The notes: a model not told the origin generated them from the letters alone. A stretch of 64,000 nucleotides of DNA from Brasenia schreberi (GCA_036023115.1 JAYKKT010000061.1:16184501-16248500), one strand, 5' to 3'. Shown: positions 1-11,650, numbered from the stretch's first letter. Made by a program: numbers and translations.

Positions 1-860
1 AGAATGAAATAGCTGTATAATAGAAAGGCTTACTACTTGCCCCCTCTATTTATGTACGCAAAAATTCTTGATGTATTTTCCAACACTAGAACACTAATGT
101 TCATGTTTTCCAAGAGAATCCAAATGTCTCTGCCATACTGACCATTGTGGTGGGTCTAGAGAAGTTGTATGATCCATAAGGTTTTCTCTTGTGCAATGTG
201 CATACTTTCTTTTCCAAGTTCCATGGTGTCAATGTACTCTGAAATGTTTGTACTGACAGGCAGCCACAAATTAGGGACTTTGTTGAGTGTTTTACTCAAC
301 CCAATCCCAACCTCACCAAATTCGATGACCTGAACTTGAGTTATTCTTTATAATAAAAAACATAATTTCCCTCATGATTTACGGATAAAGAATTCCAACA
401 ACACCGAATTGGATGAGCTGAATTTTTTTATATTATTTTAGAGAAAATAATTGTTAGATTGAATGCTACACATATAGGATGAAGCATGGTCAAGTTTTGT
501 GTTATTTCTAGTAAGGGCCAATTTCAGATGAGAACCCATATTGTCAAAAATACTAAAATTGTCCAAGCACTTTCTATATCCTCTCTATACTCAATTTCTG
601 CATTCCCTTCTCTTTACTTCAACGATTGATATTTTGTTCATTTTAGGCAATTATTACTTTCTTCATAATCAGAGAATGTATGAGTATATTACTAGGAAAA
701 TAAAAAATAGAAAGAAGTTGAAGTAGGTTGATTTTTCCAAAGAGTTTGGGACTTTTATAGATTAATGTTGAATTTTGATACTTTTTCATTTTTGTAAACG
801 TTTCCATGGTTTTGGGTCAAAGGAATAGAGTCGCTAGTTTTTTTAAATAGAGGAGCAACC
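1..860. other. AT-rich spacer, no gene seen
   Basis: Only short chance reading frames are visible. A 61-codon frame at 541-726 has no recognisable motif and an AT-driven composition. I see nothing else in this stretch. Confidence 0.6.
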
Positions 861-925
861 TAAGCGCATCTCTCTTTTGAGAGAGACGCAGTCTAATCGC
901 ATTTCTCATTTGAGAAAGATTCAGC
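861..925. repeat. two tandem imperfect hairpins next to MULE-like remnant
   Basis: Two hairpin units lie about 35 bp apart. The first pairs 864-874 with 879-889 around a TTTT loop, and the second pairs about 899-908 with 912-921. Both have a CGCAT(C/T)TCTC arm and a GAGA-rich return arm. More diverged GAGAGAC and CTCTCTAGA units continue to about 1010. They lie just upstream of the MULE-like coding remnant and may be its leader or subterminal repeats, which is inference. Confidence 0.5.
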
Positions 926-1057
926 AGAACCATATTTCCCACTGACGAGAGACACAATTTGAGTCACGTCTCTCTAGAAGGTAAGGTAGAACTTCATTGT
1001 GTATCTCTCACAATTGATCTGTGGTTGTACCACACATCTCATATTATATATATATAA

Positions 1058-3030
1058 ATGCTTCACACTTATATCCCTCTAATAATGTATTACAAAATGA
1101 GAAACAACTTAAGCGAAAGTATACACAATGGACTAGATTCTGATAAGATGATGAGTGATGAAAATATTTATTATACTATGGATAAGGAGAGTAGAATTGA
1201 TTGTGGTGCACCTAATGATGAATCTTTCGACTTGCTAGTTGATAAAGTAGAGGACACATTTGTTGACTATGAGTGTGAGGAACTTGATTATTAACTTGTC
1301 TTTATGACAAAGGATGTATTTTACAATTGTAAATGTTGATAGAAGCACAATACTATTATGGTTATTCTTTATTTGAATAGTAATGGCATAACAAGCAATG
1401 TCTGACTTAGGTATGAAAGGAGTAACAAATATAGGGTGAGTAGAAATATTGATATTAAAAATAGTAGGTGGATGATATTAAGAAGGTAGAATATCTATTT
1501 TTACTAATAGGAGAAGGTGTAATTGATGGTTATTGGAAGTTAAATATAGTCAATGAGACACATAACCACCTTTAGGTTTGCATCTTGAAGTCATGCTTTT
1601 GAAGAGAGATTGAGTCAATATGAGTATAATGTGACACAAGACCTCACAAAAGTCATTGAAGTGAAAATATATACTCGAAGTGTGACAAAGGAAGACATGA
1701 CATATTTATGTATAATGTTCTATAATTTTTATTTTGAAATTGATAAGGAATATATATATATGATAGGTCCATTTGATATAAGTTTGAAGAAGCTTGTTTA
1801 CTCATCATACAAGAGCAACTATAAGGAGACAATAGAATTGAAGTAAAAAAAATATCTTCCATACTCTCTTACATTTTACTACTCATATAACTATAGATAT
1901 ATAAAATTAGTTGTTAATATGTATGTAAATCCTTTATTGTTTTTTACTCTTGTAATGATTGTTCTATAATATTGTACAAGATAGAGAGTTCATATGCAAG
2001 AGTAAAAGGGTTCCTTGATAGCTCAATTGTTAGATTCGGTACAATTTGAAAACAAATACATCCATTGATTGAGTTATAAATTACAAAATTTATAGAAGTC
2101 ATTTGAGGAATTTTTAACTATCACCAAATATTATATTAACGTGACATAATATACTATAGCAAATATGCATAGAAGAATATCAAGACATACTCTTAACTTG
2201 ATTGTTAGGGACTACAATTTTGTGGAGATTATAGGTTCAAACCCAACCATATATCAGTATACATGGGTTATTGTGTGCTCACGAGATCAACCTTCTTCTT
2301 TAATATGGTGAATCGATATAACTATTAGCAGTTACAATTGATCCATTTTGGAGGAAGTTGAACTTGAAGGTGAAAATACGTATATCACCGATCACATAGG
2401 ACGGACTATAGGAACATCTATGATGGAGACCATTATTTGAAAGTCAAGGTATCATCCAAATCAATATAAATTTGTGAAGAACTTGGATCAAGAAAAGTCA
2501 TTATGGGAGCATCAAACAAGAATACCTCCTCAAGTAGAAAGGCATGGTATATGTGGCAAAGGGCATGAGGCTTCTCCTATTTCTCATATTGGGTCTTACA
2601 TTCAAAAGAACACTTAGAGGCAACTGGACTTTGAACCTTTATACCTTTATATGATACAACAAAACCCTGCTTTATGAGCATATTTATGAATAATTGAGTG
2701 AATATTGTTGAAGATGGAAACCATGAGTATTAAGTCATTGGCAAAATTTTGGGATGAGAGAAGTGTGGTGGCATGGATCTTGTAGAGAGTGTTTGAAAGA
2801 AATGACATATCCGTATAAACTATAGCCATACATTTTTATAGACGATGATGATATTGATATCGTTATTCATCGTATTCTATACATAAAATATGATCATTCT
2901 CATATTAGCTATTGGATGTTCATACTAGACATGGGTTTAGTCATCACTACTTGATGGAGTGTAGCATTCATACTCCTATCTATGATGGGGTCAACGATAT
3001 TTCTATCGTTAGTGTTAGATGATGAGTGCC
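1058..3030 (+). pseudogene. degenerate Mutator-like (MULE) transposase with OTU-like tail
   Basis: This is a heavily mutated plant MULE/FAR1-type coding region. At about 1510-1570 a frame reads GYWKLNIVNETHNH, which fits the W..L...HNH signature of the MuDR/FAR1 DNA-binding domain. The frame around 1620-1730 resembles the segment that follows in plant MULEs (a conserved Asp-Met-Thr stretch, then an Asn-rich stretch). At 2690-3020, with stops, the order of residues resembles the OTU-like cysteine-protease tail (Asp-Gly-Asn-x-x-Tyr, then a W-M-x(4)-DMG-like block) found on many plant MULE proteins. Most of the catalytic DDE region between these is not recognisable, so the copy looks internally deleted. 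Stops and frameshifts are frequent and no function is expected. The HNH block is the firmest evidence; the OTU assignment is weaker. Confidence 0.45.
2190..2290 (+). repeat. possible tRNA-derived SINE fragment
   Basis: An A-box-like sequence (TAACTTGATTG, 2194-2204) is followed about 30 bp later by a near-perfect B box (GGTTCAAACCC, 2234-2244), the spacing of an internal RNA polymerase III promoter. I saw no clear A-tail or target duplication. A second A-box-like sequence at 2020-2036 has no B box. Chance occurrence is not excluded. Confidence 0.3.
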
Positions 3031-3049
3031 TACTATACAAGATGTGTGG

Positions 3050-3895
3050 TATATGTCCTTGTGAAGTCACGAGACCTGATACCTGGATCTTTAGATGGGA
3101 GCCATGGGTTGCTGTCTCCTGTAAACTCCAGTGGTGGCCACGACGGCCACCACTTGGTAGCCAGGAAGGTGGCGACCGCCTTCCTGCCGCCCGCCAGTAT
3201 AAGAGAGAGGAAGAGAAAAAAGAGAGCTAGAGAGGGATGACATAAAAGAGGAGGGATCACTGTAAAAATACTACAAATCATTGGTGCAACCTATCGAAAG
3301 AGAAAAGGTAGCCATAATTGCCTGCTAAGAGGCTAAGGTATAGATTTCACCTCTTTTTTGTAAGATTTAAAAGTAAAATCGCCGGAAACCGCTAAATTTC
3401 CGTCAAGATTTGAGGAGAAAGGGGTCGGCCACCCCTTTTCTCATCTTTTTCGGCAAGATAATTGCGGCAGACTGCAGCCCTTGGGGGCAAATTGTTTGCC
3501 TACATGTGGCAACCTGTTGGCAGTGGTGGGAGAGAATGAACCAACTAAAACTATTGATTTTGGCAGTCGAACTGGTGGACGGTAGGTGGACCAACACAAT
3601 GTGTCATCTCAACCCCCAACATGTCGTGTTGATTCGAATGACATCGAACAAGATATTGAAATAGTGTCCTTGCACAAACGTGGTTCTAGGTCTAGTGAAA
3701 TGAGATTCGTTTTAAAACAGATTTGAATCTTGACTCTTTTATGGGATATATGAGATTTTGACATAACCAGATATATGTGACTGTTGTGGATGTGAATGTA
3801 GTTATGTGGACCCTATGAGATGTCCTAGTGGATGCTATTGTGGGTAATGGATGTAATTATAGAGATATTGTTGTGATTATATGGTTGAATGCATG
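3050..3895 (+). repeat. left LTR of decayed Gypsy element (internally deleted)
   Basis: From about 3278 this stretch is alignable with 5040-6000: a shared block of 'cctatc(g/a)aaag(a/g)gaaaaggt' type, 'ttggcagtggtgggag', and later 'gagatattgttgtgattata'. A TATA-like TATAAGAGAG lies at 3198-3207. Relative to the right copy it lacks about 500 bp near 3715 and its 3' end, and its 5' boundary is uncertain. It abuts the end of the MULE remnant, so the Gypsy probably inserted there. Confidence 0.55.
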
Positions 3896-4029
3896 ACTCT
3901 ATTAGTGGGGTATTTAGATACTTTTGCCTCGTGGACCCGAGAAGCTAGACTTGGTGGGCCTTTATGAGGCACCAAGATCCTAGGCTCGATACATTGAAGG
4001 TGTTATCGGATGTCACGTAGCTAGGGAGG

Positions 4030-5030
4030 AAGAATTTAAAGTTTATTGTGATGCCTCATTGCATGGTTTGGGTTGCGTGCTTATGCAATGTGGCAAAGTG
4101 ATTGCCTACGCATTGAGACAACTGAAGAGAAGAATTATCTCGTACATGACTTGGAGTTTGCAGCCAGAGTCTTTGCCTTGAAGACGTGGTGTCACTACCT
4201 ATATGGTATTAAATTTAAAGTTTGGGTAGACCACAAAAGTATGAAGTATCTCTTTACACAAGATACTCTAAATATGCGGCAAACTCGTTGGCTTAAATTC
4301 TTATAAGATTATGATTATGAGATATTCTATCACCCTAAAAAGGGAATGTTCCAGTAGATGCTCTAAGTCAGGCAAGGACAAAGCGTATAGCTCTATCAAC
4401 TATGATTAGAGTTATTCCTGAGTTATAGTTAAAAGTTATTGCATCACAATGGCAAGACAAGCAAATTAGAACTATAAAGAAAGAGATTCGTAGAGGAGGT
4501 AAACCAGAGTACAATATCTTTGAAGATGGATCAATACGTCACGAAAGTCGACTGTGTATCCCAAACGATGAGACACTACAACAAGAATTGCTAGATAAAC
4601 CTCATCGTAGGTTACATAGCATACACCCTGGAATAGTAAAGATGTACAAAGACATAAGTCATTAATACTTTTAGAAGATAATCAAGAAAGACATTGCAGA
4701 GTATCTATACAAATGTCTTACTTGTCAACAAATGAAGGCAGATCATAAAAAATGTTTGGGTAAGCTAGAACCTCTCCCTATACCAAAAGGTAAATGACAA
4801 GACATTAATATGAATTTTTTGGTAGGACTCCAAAGGACTAGATGAAAGAATGATACTATTTAGGTAATCATTGATCGTCTAATGAAGGTAGCATATTTTA
4901 TACCATTACGAAGCAAGATGAGAGTTGATCAATTATCAGATATCTAAATAAAGCATGTGGTACAACATTATGGGGTACCCGAGACCATCACATCTGATAG
5001 AGACACGCAATTCACTTCACATTTTTGGTG
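4030..5030 (+). pseudogene. Gypsy (chromovirus-like) RNase H-integrase remnant
   Basis: From 4030 the frame reads an RNase H start (YCDASLHGLGCVLMQ) and, after a +1 shift near 4120, continues as HDLEFAARVFALKTW, then DHKSMKYLFTQ and NMRQTRWLKFL, which is characteristic of Tekay/Del-type plant Gypsy pol. From about 4560 the integrase zinc-binding region is recognisable (H..H, then CLTC at about 4715). The core begins near 4860 and stops abruptly at SDRDTQFTS (about 5025), before the catalytic Glu. Reverse transcriptase, protease and gag are missing. Stops and shifts throughout make it non-functional. Confidence 0.8.
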
Positions 5031-5039
5031 GTCAAGAAA

Positions 5040-6462
5040 ACACCATAGATTATCGGTGTGACCTATCAAAAGGGAAAAGGTGGCTAGAATCGCTTGTTAG
5101 GAGGCTAAGGTATGGATTTCATCCCTCCTTTTGTGATCAACCGCCCCTTTTCTATTTTCTTCGGCGAGACCATCAGCAGCAAACAGCTGCCACTAGGGGT
5201 AAATCGCTTGCTAGTGGCAGACTTGTTGGCAGTGGTGGGAGGAAATGAACTGGCCAAAACCGACGATTTTAGTAGTCAAATAGATGGCCAGTGGGGATTA
5301 CAAGGAAACACTATCCTTGCATACATGCAATTTTGGGTCTGGATTCGGATCTAAAGTGAGATTTCGATGTGGCTTGAACCATTGGGTTTTTATTTGAATA
5401 TAGAATAATAATATTATATTTTAGTCCCTAAATTATGATGATTAAGGGAGAGTTAACATTTTATATTTGGATCTACATAGAGACATCAGGTAGATGGATG
5501 TGTTCTCTTTTCGGTTACATGATAGAGATAGTTTTAAGTGCTTTCAGATGATGTATGAGATTATAAAATGTTTATTAATACTTTTAAATGTGTATATATG
5601 AGTTTGTGAAATAATCTTTAAAATGCTTTGATCACTATTTAGAAGCATGACATGAATGTGCTTGTGTGCAAGTAAACCATTTAATGGGTATGAATCTATC
5701 TTTTATGACGGTATGGAACGTCGATGGATTATATGTGGGCAACTCATATCGGTTATGACATACCTATGTTAGGGATAAGTAAAACTAGTCAACGAGAGTA
5801 GAGAGTTTATGTATAGTAGAATAGATTTGATACTTGATATGATTTGATATGGATATGTTATTTTAACATAACCGAATATGTGTGAATGTTGTGGATGTGG
5901 ATATGGTTATGTGGATCCTATGAGATGGCCCAATGAATGTTATTGTGTATATGGGATGTGATTCTTGAGATATTGTTGTGATTATATAGCTGAAATGAGA
6001 GTAGAGAGTTGATGAGTGCTTGAGTATGCATGCATATTTGGTAATAGTATTGATTTTATAAGATGATGTATATTTTCTCATCGCCTGGCTTGAAATAGTG
6101 CATGTCTCCAGTATGATTATCTGTGAAGATATCACGTCCATCTGCAAGCACAGTGTGGTCCTCAAGTTTTATGAATTTCAAGGTATAGCCAGTAGAGACA
6201 TTGGGCACGTGAGACGTTGAAGCAAGATTTTGTCTTCCGCTATTAGATGGTAGGAGTTGATAGGCTCCTTCTAGTTTTGAATTTCTTTTTATTGTACTAC
6301 TGCCTTATTAGATCTTAAACTGCATATAAATAAATAAACTTTTAATATGTCTTTGATTGTATTGGTTGTGCCATCTTCGTATTTGTTAACGGTTCTCAAG
6401 TATCAACCACATGGCATGTATGGACCTTATGTCATATTGGTCGATATTTGTGGGACGTTACA
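5040..6462 (+). repeat. right LTR of decayed Gypsy element (5' truncated)
   Basis: This copy matches the left LTR from its first bases but lacks the TATA-containing 5' part. It ends in GGGACGTTACA (6452-6462), the usual 3' end of Tekay/Del-type LTRs. It starts directly after the broken integrase core, so the 3' half of integrase and the 5' part of the LTR were lost together in one deletion. Confidence 0.55.
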
Positions 6463-7029
6463 ATTATATCATGATTCAACAAGATATTGTCTATTGATAA
6501 TGACTCTCTTTACTAGATAGATGTTATTTACATATCTTGTATAATTGTGCAAATATTTATCTTCTCTTGTATTCTACTTTTTCTAGATGCATGTATGATG
6601 TCTCTTTCATACAACCTATCTTTTCATCTTGACAACTATGCCGATATTAAAGCATCAAGAATTGAGATCAACCATTCTATGCATATATCTAGCTATACAA
6701 GCAAATGAGAGGACCGGGTAATTGTATTAAACAAGGCATTGAGGGTGACAAAATTTCCAAATGTTTCTTTTTTGACTCTTTAAAAATATTTCAAAAAGAA
6801 AGAAATTTTGAAAAAGGAAAACAATAATTTTTATACTTGTAAGAAAAATTTTGAAAAATTTTATTTACAAAAATTTTGGGTGTTCACAATGCCCAATGTG
6901 TTTGTTGAACAAGCAATAGATGCCTGATTATTTTCTGTGTTTGTTGGTTCAGTCCTGCTATTTCAAACTACTCATTGTTTTAGTAGTGACAAGGTTGATT
7001 CTAGCTTTTAGGATTCTTGTCATATGACC
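6463..7029. other. spacer, no gene seen
   Basis: AT-rich sequence with an A/T homopolymer-rich patch at about 6770-6880. No coding or repeat structure is recognised. Confidence 0.5.
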
Positions 7030-7457
7030 TCGCAGGGCATATGCATGCCTCTACCTCCACCATCTAGCCGAGATGGGAGCCGAGTCTTTCGGCCATCTTC
7101 AGCATTTTGCAGCATTATTCAGGGAAGACTCCAAACCTGCAGCCACATAGGGAAACTTAACATTTCCACCATATCCTCTGTCAAAGAAAGACTGGAACAT
7201 ATGTCGTTACCCTTAGATTGTACATGAAAATCTTGAGACTACCCGGAGATTGCTCTCAAGGCACTCCCAATAGCTCTTATGCTGAAATTTTTGTTGACAA
7301 GACGCTTTCCAATTAGACTTTTAGAACATTGCCCGATTCTTGTTTTAGCATCTTCCTCATCAAACACAAGCACTTCTTCCCAATCCTTTGAATCTCTCTT
7401 TCCTCTTGGGACACATCCACCATTACATTTTGACCGACGTACTACACACAAGTTCAA
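7030..7457 (-). pseudogene. LINE (L1-type) ORF1 remnant with DUF4283-like domain
   Basis: On the minus strand, 7457-7239 encodes VLVFDEEDAKTRIGQCSKSL, then IGKRLVNKNFSIRAIGSALR. This is the conserved start of the plant DUF4283 domain: acidic FDEED, 'C..SLIGK', then a 'F....I..AL..I.G' helix. The usual tryptophan of the following IW motif is Ser here. Below 7240 the frame breaks, but segments resembling the 'FQFFF..E.DM..' strand can be followed to about 7150. DUF4283 with a CCHC knuckle is the RNA-binding ORF1 region of plant L1 LINEs and of many of their derivatives. The knuckle and the reverse transcriptase are absent, so this is a truncated dead copy. Confidence 0.5.
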
Positions 7458-7459
7458 TT

Positions 7460-9298
7460 AGGGTGGGGTGCTTGATACTAGGTTCTAGAGAACTCGATTT
7501 TGACTTTTTTTTCTCTATTTCAAGTTGCATTGTGCATCAAACATGGAGTCTATCTTTGGTGTAGAAATGTGGTTCCATGTACTCAATTTGAGTCAAGAAC
7601 TTCGCCATAGTTAGAGAGGTGGGACATAGTGAGAGGGGATTCATATGAAAACTCAAACACCTCCTTCTCTCTCTTGTTACTATCATGCCTAAGGCAAACT
7701 AAAGAATTAATACTAATTGTGAATTAAATACAAAACCATATTTGAGTCTAGATCTGCAGTTATAATACCAGGAACCTGGCCCCATGAATCAAACACACTT
7801 TTATGATCCTTGGAAAACCGTTCAGGTACTTCAGATCACAACTTAGGTTTGTTGTATTTAAAAGTAGATATGCTTTGAAGTTAGCCTAATTTTTTTTTGC
7901 ACCGCTGTCGAAAGTCTGTGAACGGGTCAGTCCAATTAATATAGACCTGACCCAGTGTCGGCTCAGCATGTATCCTATACATTCCGAAGGGCAAGAGTGC
8001 CTTGATTCTAGACCCGAACTCTTTGGTGTTATTACCCCCCATTTCGCAAGCTCAAATCTAGTCAGAGTTGCTAACGGAGCCAAATAAACCGAACGGGGCT
8101 TCTCATGATTCTTGTTAAATCAAGATCCGTGCCGCTGTGTAGTGCACATTTTCATGTCAAATATGAAGCAAACAAGAGCCGAGTCAAATAGACTCAACAC
8201 AAGCATCTCATTAAAGGTTTAAAAATGTATCATGCACATATAATTTTGAGTAACAAATCTAATTTCTTGACAGAAATTAAGTCAAACACCTTTAATTTGA
8301 CACAATTGTCTTTCAAAGTTGAAATATTTGACCGTTTACCTATCTAATTCATTGTGTGAAAACCAACTAGACCGGCTCGTTAGACGGGTTGAATCAGGAA
8401 CCAGACAGAGAACCATCCAGTTCAGATATTGAATCATATTGGATAAAAACCGGCAGTTGACCAGTGAACCAGTCAGTTGAACTAGCGAACCGACCGATCT
8501 ATTACTTTCTTTCTTTCTCTCTAGTTTTAAATATTTGTTTGATCTTCTTTTAAACCAATAGACATAATACACTCCTCTTATTGATTTAAATTGAATTTTA
8601 AATTAATAATAATTTAATAATCTCCTTGTATCTGGAGGCCATTAGTTGAATTAATTCTATCAAAGTGGGTACCTTTTGCTACGTTCTAGGGCTCTTTATT
8701 TTGTTTTTTCAATAAGAATGTGGGACATGTAATAAAATTAATATCCATGTATATTTAACAGTTAAGCGGTTCAACCGCAGTTCAGCCTCAATCAAACCTC
8801 TTTTTAGTGAACCGGAGCCTTCTCCGGTTCAGTTTCACAAATATTGGTTATATACATACATACATATGTATATACATATATGTCACAAAACAGTTCCTTA
8901 TGCTAAGCCAAACGACCTAATACTAGCCAAGCCGGAGAAAGCCTGCTTCGTTTGCAGATCACGTAGTTTAACATGTCATCTCGTGTCGAGCTGAACAAGA
9001 ACCAGCTACCGCAAGTAGGTTCAATGGCAACGGCAGTTGCGGATCTATTCTCCAGCGAGGTGAGGTGGCTGCCTCATCTGAAAATCTGCAAAAACCTATA
9101 TACTCACTGCAAAGTTTCAGAAGTGTCATATGGACCGCCTCACCCAACCGAACTTGGCCTCACTCTAGAAAATTTTCGAAGTCCAGCACGGAACTAAGAC
9201 CTTCCCCAACTTGATTGTGGATTGGTCGCAAAAAGATCGGGAATGCTTGAAACACAGTAAAGCAATGCTAATCACTATGAGTGTGTGACATACAAATA
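7460..9298. other. spacer downstream of the metalloproteinase gene
   Basis: No gene is recognised. ORFs at 7886-8083, 8336-8572 and 8973-9197 lack known motifs. The stretch 8345-8560 and 8760-8850 is rich in ACCGG and GGTTCA words on both strands, a texture common in non-autonomous plant DNA transposons, but I could not define ends or target duplications. Confidence 0.45.
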
Positions 9299-9322
9299 AT
9301 ATATATATATATATATATATAT
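9299..9322. repeat. (AT)n microsatellite
   Basis: About twelve uninterrupted AT dinucleotides. It falls about 17 bp past the stop codon of the metalloproteinase gene, so it probably lies in its 3' untranslated region. Confidence 0.9.
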
Positions 9323-9338
9323 GCGAAATACAAATGAA

Positions 9339-10415
9339 TCATTTCTTCTTCAAAAGCTGGAAAAGTGACGAAATGGAAACAATAAAGCTAATAAAAGAAG
9401 AAAGCCAAACGGTGCTCGTTAAGGAATGACCAGCACCCGTCTGTTCGCTCTGTTGACTAGGGATGGTGAAATTCCCATTCGGATTCCGCCCGTACAATTG
9501 CTGAATTCCCTCAACGTCATCCATAACCAAGCCCACCTTCTTCTTCCCCGTCTGTAACGTCGGAAACATGATCGATTCCTTCACCGAGGAATGCCCGAGG
9601 CCGAGCAGGTGACCGATCTCGTGAACCGCCACGGACTCGAGATCGACAGATCCCGAATCCGAGAGCCCGGCGGTGTCGATTACCCACTTCTCATCGGCAT
9701 CAAAATGGAGCACTCCACTTTCCGGCGAGAAGGCATGTGCCAAAGTCCCCAATCTCCCGTCGAACGCTTTGCCATCGCCGTGTTCGCCGCTAGCAAACAA
9801 GATCTTTATGTCAGCCAACGAGTAGTCCTCCGTCTCCGAAAACGCGAGAGGCGTGACCGCGGCCCATTTCGCAAAAGACCGGACGAAGATGGGTCTGAGT
9901 TCGGCCAATCTGAATGGAGACTTCAAATCTGAAAATGCGTAAGAGAGGTTCTTCCGAGAATCACTCCACCGGGGATTGCCTGGGAAGAAGGAGAAGTGAG
10001 CGACAGAGTTGCCCATGTCGGCGAGCTTCCGGCCGGAATTCATCGAACTGGAGCCATTGATTATGTCCCTGACGCCACATCTCGGCAGGCTCAGCTGCTT
10101 CACCGTCTCCTCGTCCAAAATTCCGGTGACGTTCAGATCGAAATTCTCTTGGTACGTCCGAATAGCGTCCTCAAGATGTATGTCGAACTCATCGGTATAA
10201 TTGTCACTCTTATCAAGGTAACCGAATTGGTTGAAGTACCGCTTTACGGCATCGATCCCAGTAGAGTTATCTCCACGACGGCAGCCGGTGATTTTTCGAA
10301 ATTCCTCCCACCATGGGTTCAAGAAATCGGGGATATCAGCGGCAGCCAAAGTCCAGCTGGCGAAGATCAGGAGAAGAACGAGGAGGGGGACTGAGATCAA
10401 AGATGGAGAGTTCAT
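9339..10415 (-). CDS. plant matrix metalloproteinase (matrixin, GPI-anchored type)
   Basis: This is a zinc endopeptidase of the M10A family, made as a secreted zymogen acting at the cell surface. The longest frame starts at 10469 (376 codons). I prefer the second ATG (residue 19, 10415), because a TATA box lies 1 bp upstream of the first ATG and the protein from residue 19 starts with a classical signal peptide (Leu-rich core, AAA-type cleavage site). Numbering from the first ATG: peptidoglycan-binding-like propeptide about 48-128; cysteine switch PRCGVRD 129-135; catalytic domain about 155-328 with structural-metal segment 230-247; zinc site HEIGHLLGLGH 283-293, then Met-turn Met301. A hydrophobic tail (354-373) ending in KKK fits a GPI-anchor signal. 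It has no introns and no hemopexin domain, as is usual for plant MMPs. All key residues are present, so it is probably functional; substrates are unknown. Confidence 0.93.
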   Translation of the reverse strand: MNSPSLISVPLLVLLLIFASWTLAAADIPDFLNPWWEEFRKITGCRRGDNSTGIDAVKRYFNQFGYLDKSDNYTDEFDIHLEDAIRTYQENFDLNVTGILDEETVKQLSLPRCGVRDIINGSSSMNSGRKLADMGNSVAHFSFFPGNPRWSDSRKNLSYAFSDLKSPFRLAELRPIFVRSFAKWAAVTPLAFSETEDYSLADIKILFASGEHGDGKAFDGRLGTLAHAFSPESGVLHFDADEKWVIDTAGLSDSGSVDLESVAVHEIGHLLGLGHSSVKESIMFPTLQTGKKKVGLVMDDVEGIQQLYGRNPNGNFTIPSQQSEQTGAGHSLTSTVWLSSFISFIVSISSLFQLLKKK

Positions 10416-10469
10416 GCTCGAGTTTTGGGGGATTGAAACCAAATACCGAGGGTTGTATGACATTGGCAT

Positions 10470-10480
10470 GCTATATACAT
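10470..10480 (-). promoter_or_regulatory. TATA box of the metalloproteinase gene
   Basis: Reading the minus strand, TATATAG occupies 10476-10470, inside ATGTATATAGC. With the usual 25-35 bp spacing transcription would start near 10440, between the two candidate ATGs. This argues for translation from the ATG at 10415. A nearby TATAAAG (10482-10488) reads on the plus strand and has no gene behind it. Confidence 0.55.
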
Positions 10481-11279
10481 GTATAAAGAGTGGTGTCGGA
10501 GGAAGTTCCTTGGTGCGCAGAAGGAAGGCTTAGGCTCTCAACGTGTCTTTAGGGGCAGCCAGGAAATTGGACCCACTCTCCAAGACTTCGTGGTTTCGAG
10601 TCGTCAAACTTAAAGCTAACTACTGCTTTTACTTGATTTTCTTTTGTAAGACTTGTTAAACCAATCTGAAAAAGCGGCATCTTTAATAATTTGATATTCG
10701 AAGAAACGATGGATGTGGCCCTATAAAAATTTACCGACGTCCATAAAAATTTTCAAAGTTTTGCGTCATTTTCCTGGTAAGGGGCCGCTGTGGGCATAGT
10801 TTTCCTTGTAATCAAACATGGCTTCGGCAAAAAAGAAAAAGAACGAGTTTTTTTCACTTGTTCACGAGGTTACTATATATAATATTCGTATTTTAAATTC
10901 CAATACTTTTCATGATCACTTTTATTTATATTTTATATGAAAGGCATGTTCTTTTCTTCCTTTTTTCTTAAGTACGTCATGTGTCCTTTTGTTTTACACG
11001 CGATCAAGGAAGGCGGCTAATATTCTTTTTTAACTGTTTTGGTGAACCAAATGTTTATGGAATATTTCTTCCCCAGATGCTTACCCTTTTGAGAGAGCAG
11101 GCTATAACTAATTTAGAACATCAGTTTTGGGTGCACAAAAGGATATCCTTATCTCTATTACCTACTCTGGCTTTAAATCCCTTATGGTGTGTCCGTGTTT
11201 TCGTGTCTGTTTAGACATTCATGTGACTCCACGATTGGTAAGTCTGATCTTGGCCTTGTTGGCCATGGTCCGGTCGGAT

Positions 11280-11650
11280 ATTTGTGCAACAATGGTATAG
11301 TGCGCTTCTATGGATTCGTTATAGACTTTCATATTACCTATAACATTCAAATTTCTTGAAGTCGGAACTCACTGGTTTACATGCTTAACTATGTGCACCG
11401 TGCACCGTGCACATGAACTTTTGCTTCTTAATTACTAGAGGAGGAATATACTTTCAAAGCATGTTGACATGCTGACGTGATTCTTATATATGGTCCTGGG
11501 TGAAGGGATTTAAAATTAGTGAAACGTTGAGATGCCACCTAATTAGCCTTTAGCCATAACTCAAGTACCAATAGAACTTTTGGAAGTTTTCAATATCTGA
11601 CCAAATCTTTAGACAGTACACCAATAAAACACTTGGTAAGAACAAACTTG
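11280..11650 (+). repeat. diverged direct repeat, copy 1
   Basis: Collinear with 12090-12400. Landmarks occur in the same order in both: 'actggttta', 'catgaactt', 'tgctgac(g/a)tgat', 'ttagtgaa', 'gatgccacc/atcgccacc', 'gagtaccaa' or 'aagtaccaa', 'aatatctgacca' and 'agacagt'. Identity is moderate, with many small indels. Confidence 0.65.

Noticed and set aside
7886..8083. 65-codon minus-strand ORF as a gene
   Set aside because: No recognisable domain and no supporting splice or promoter signals.
9591..10533. Several plus-strand ORFs of 63-132 codons
   Set aside because: Antisense shadows of the GC-richer metalloproteinase coding region.
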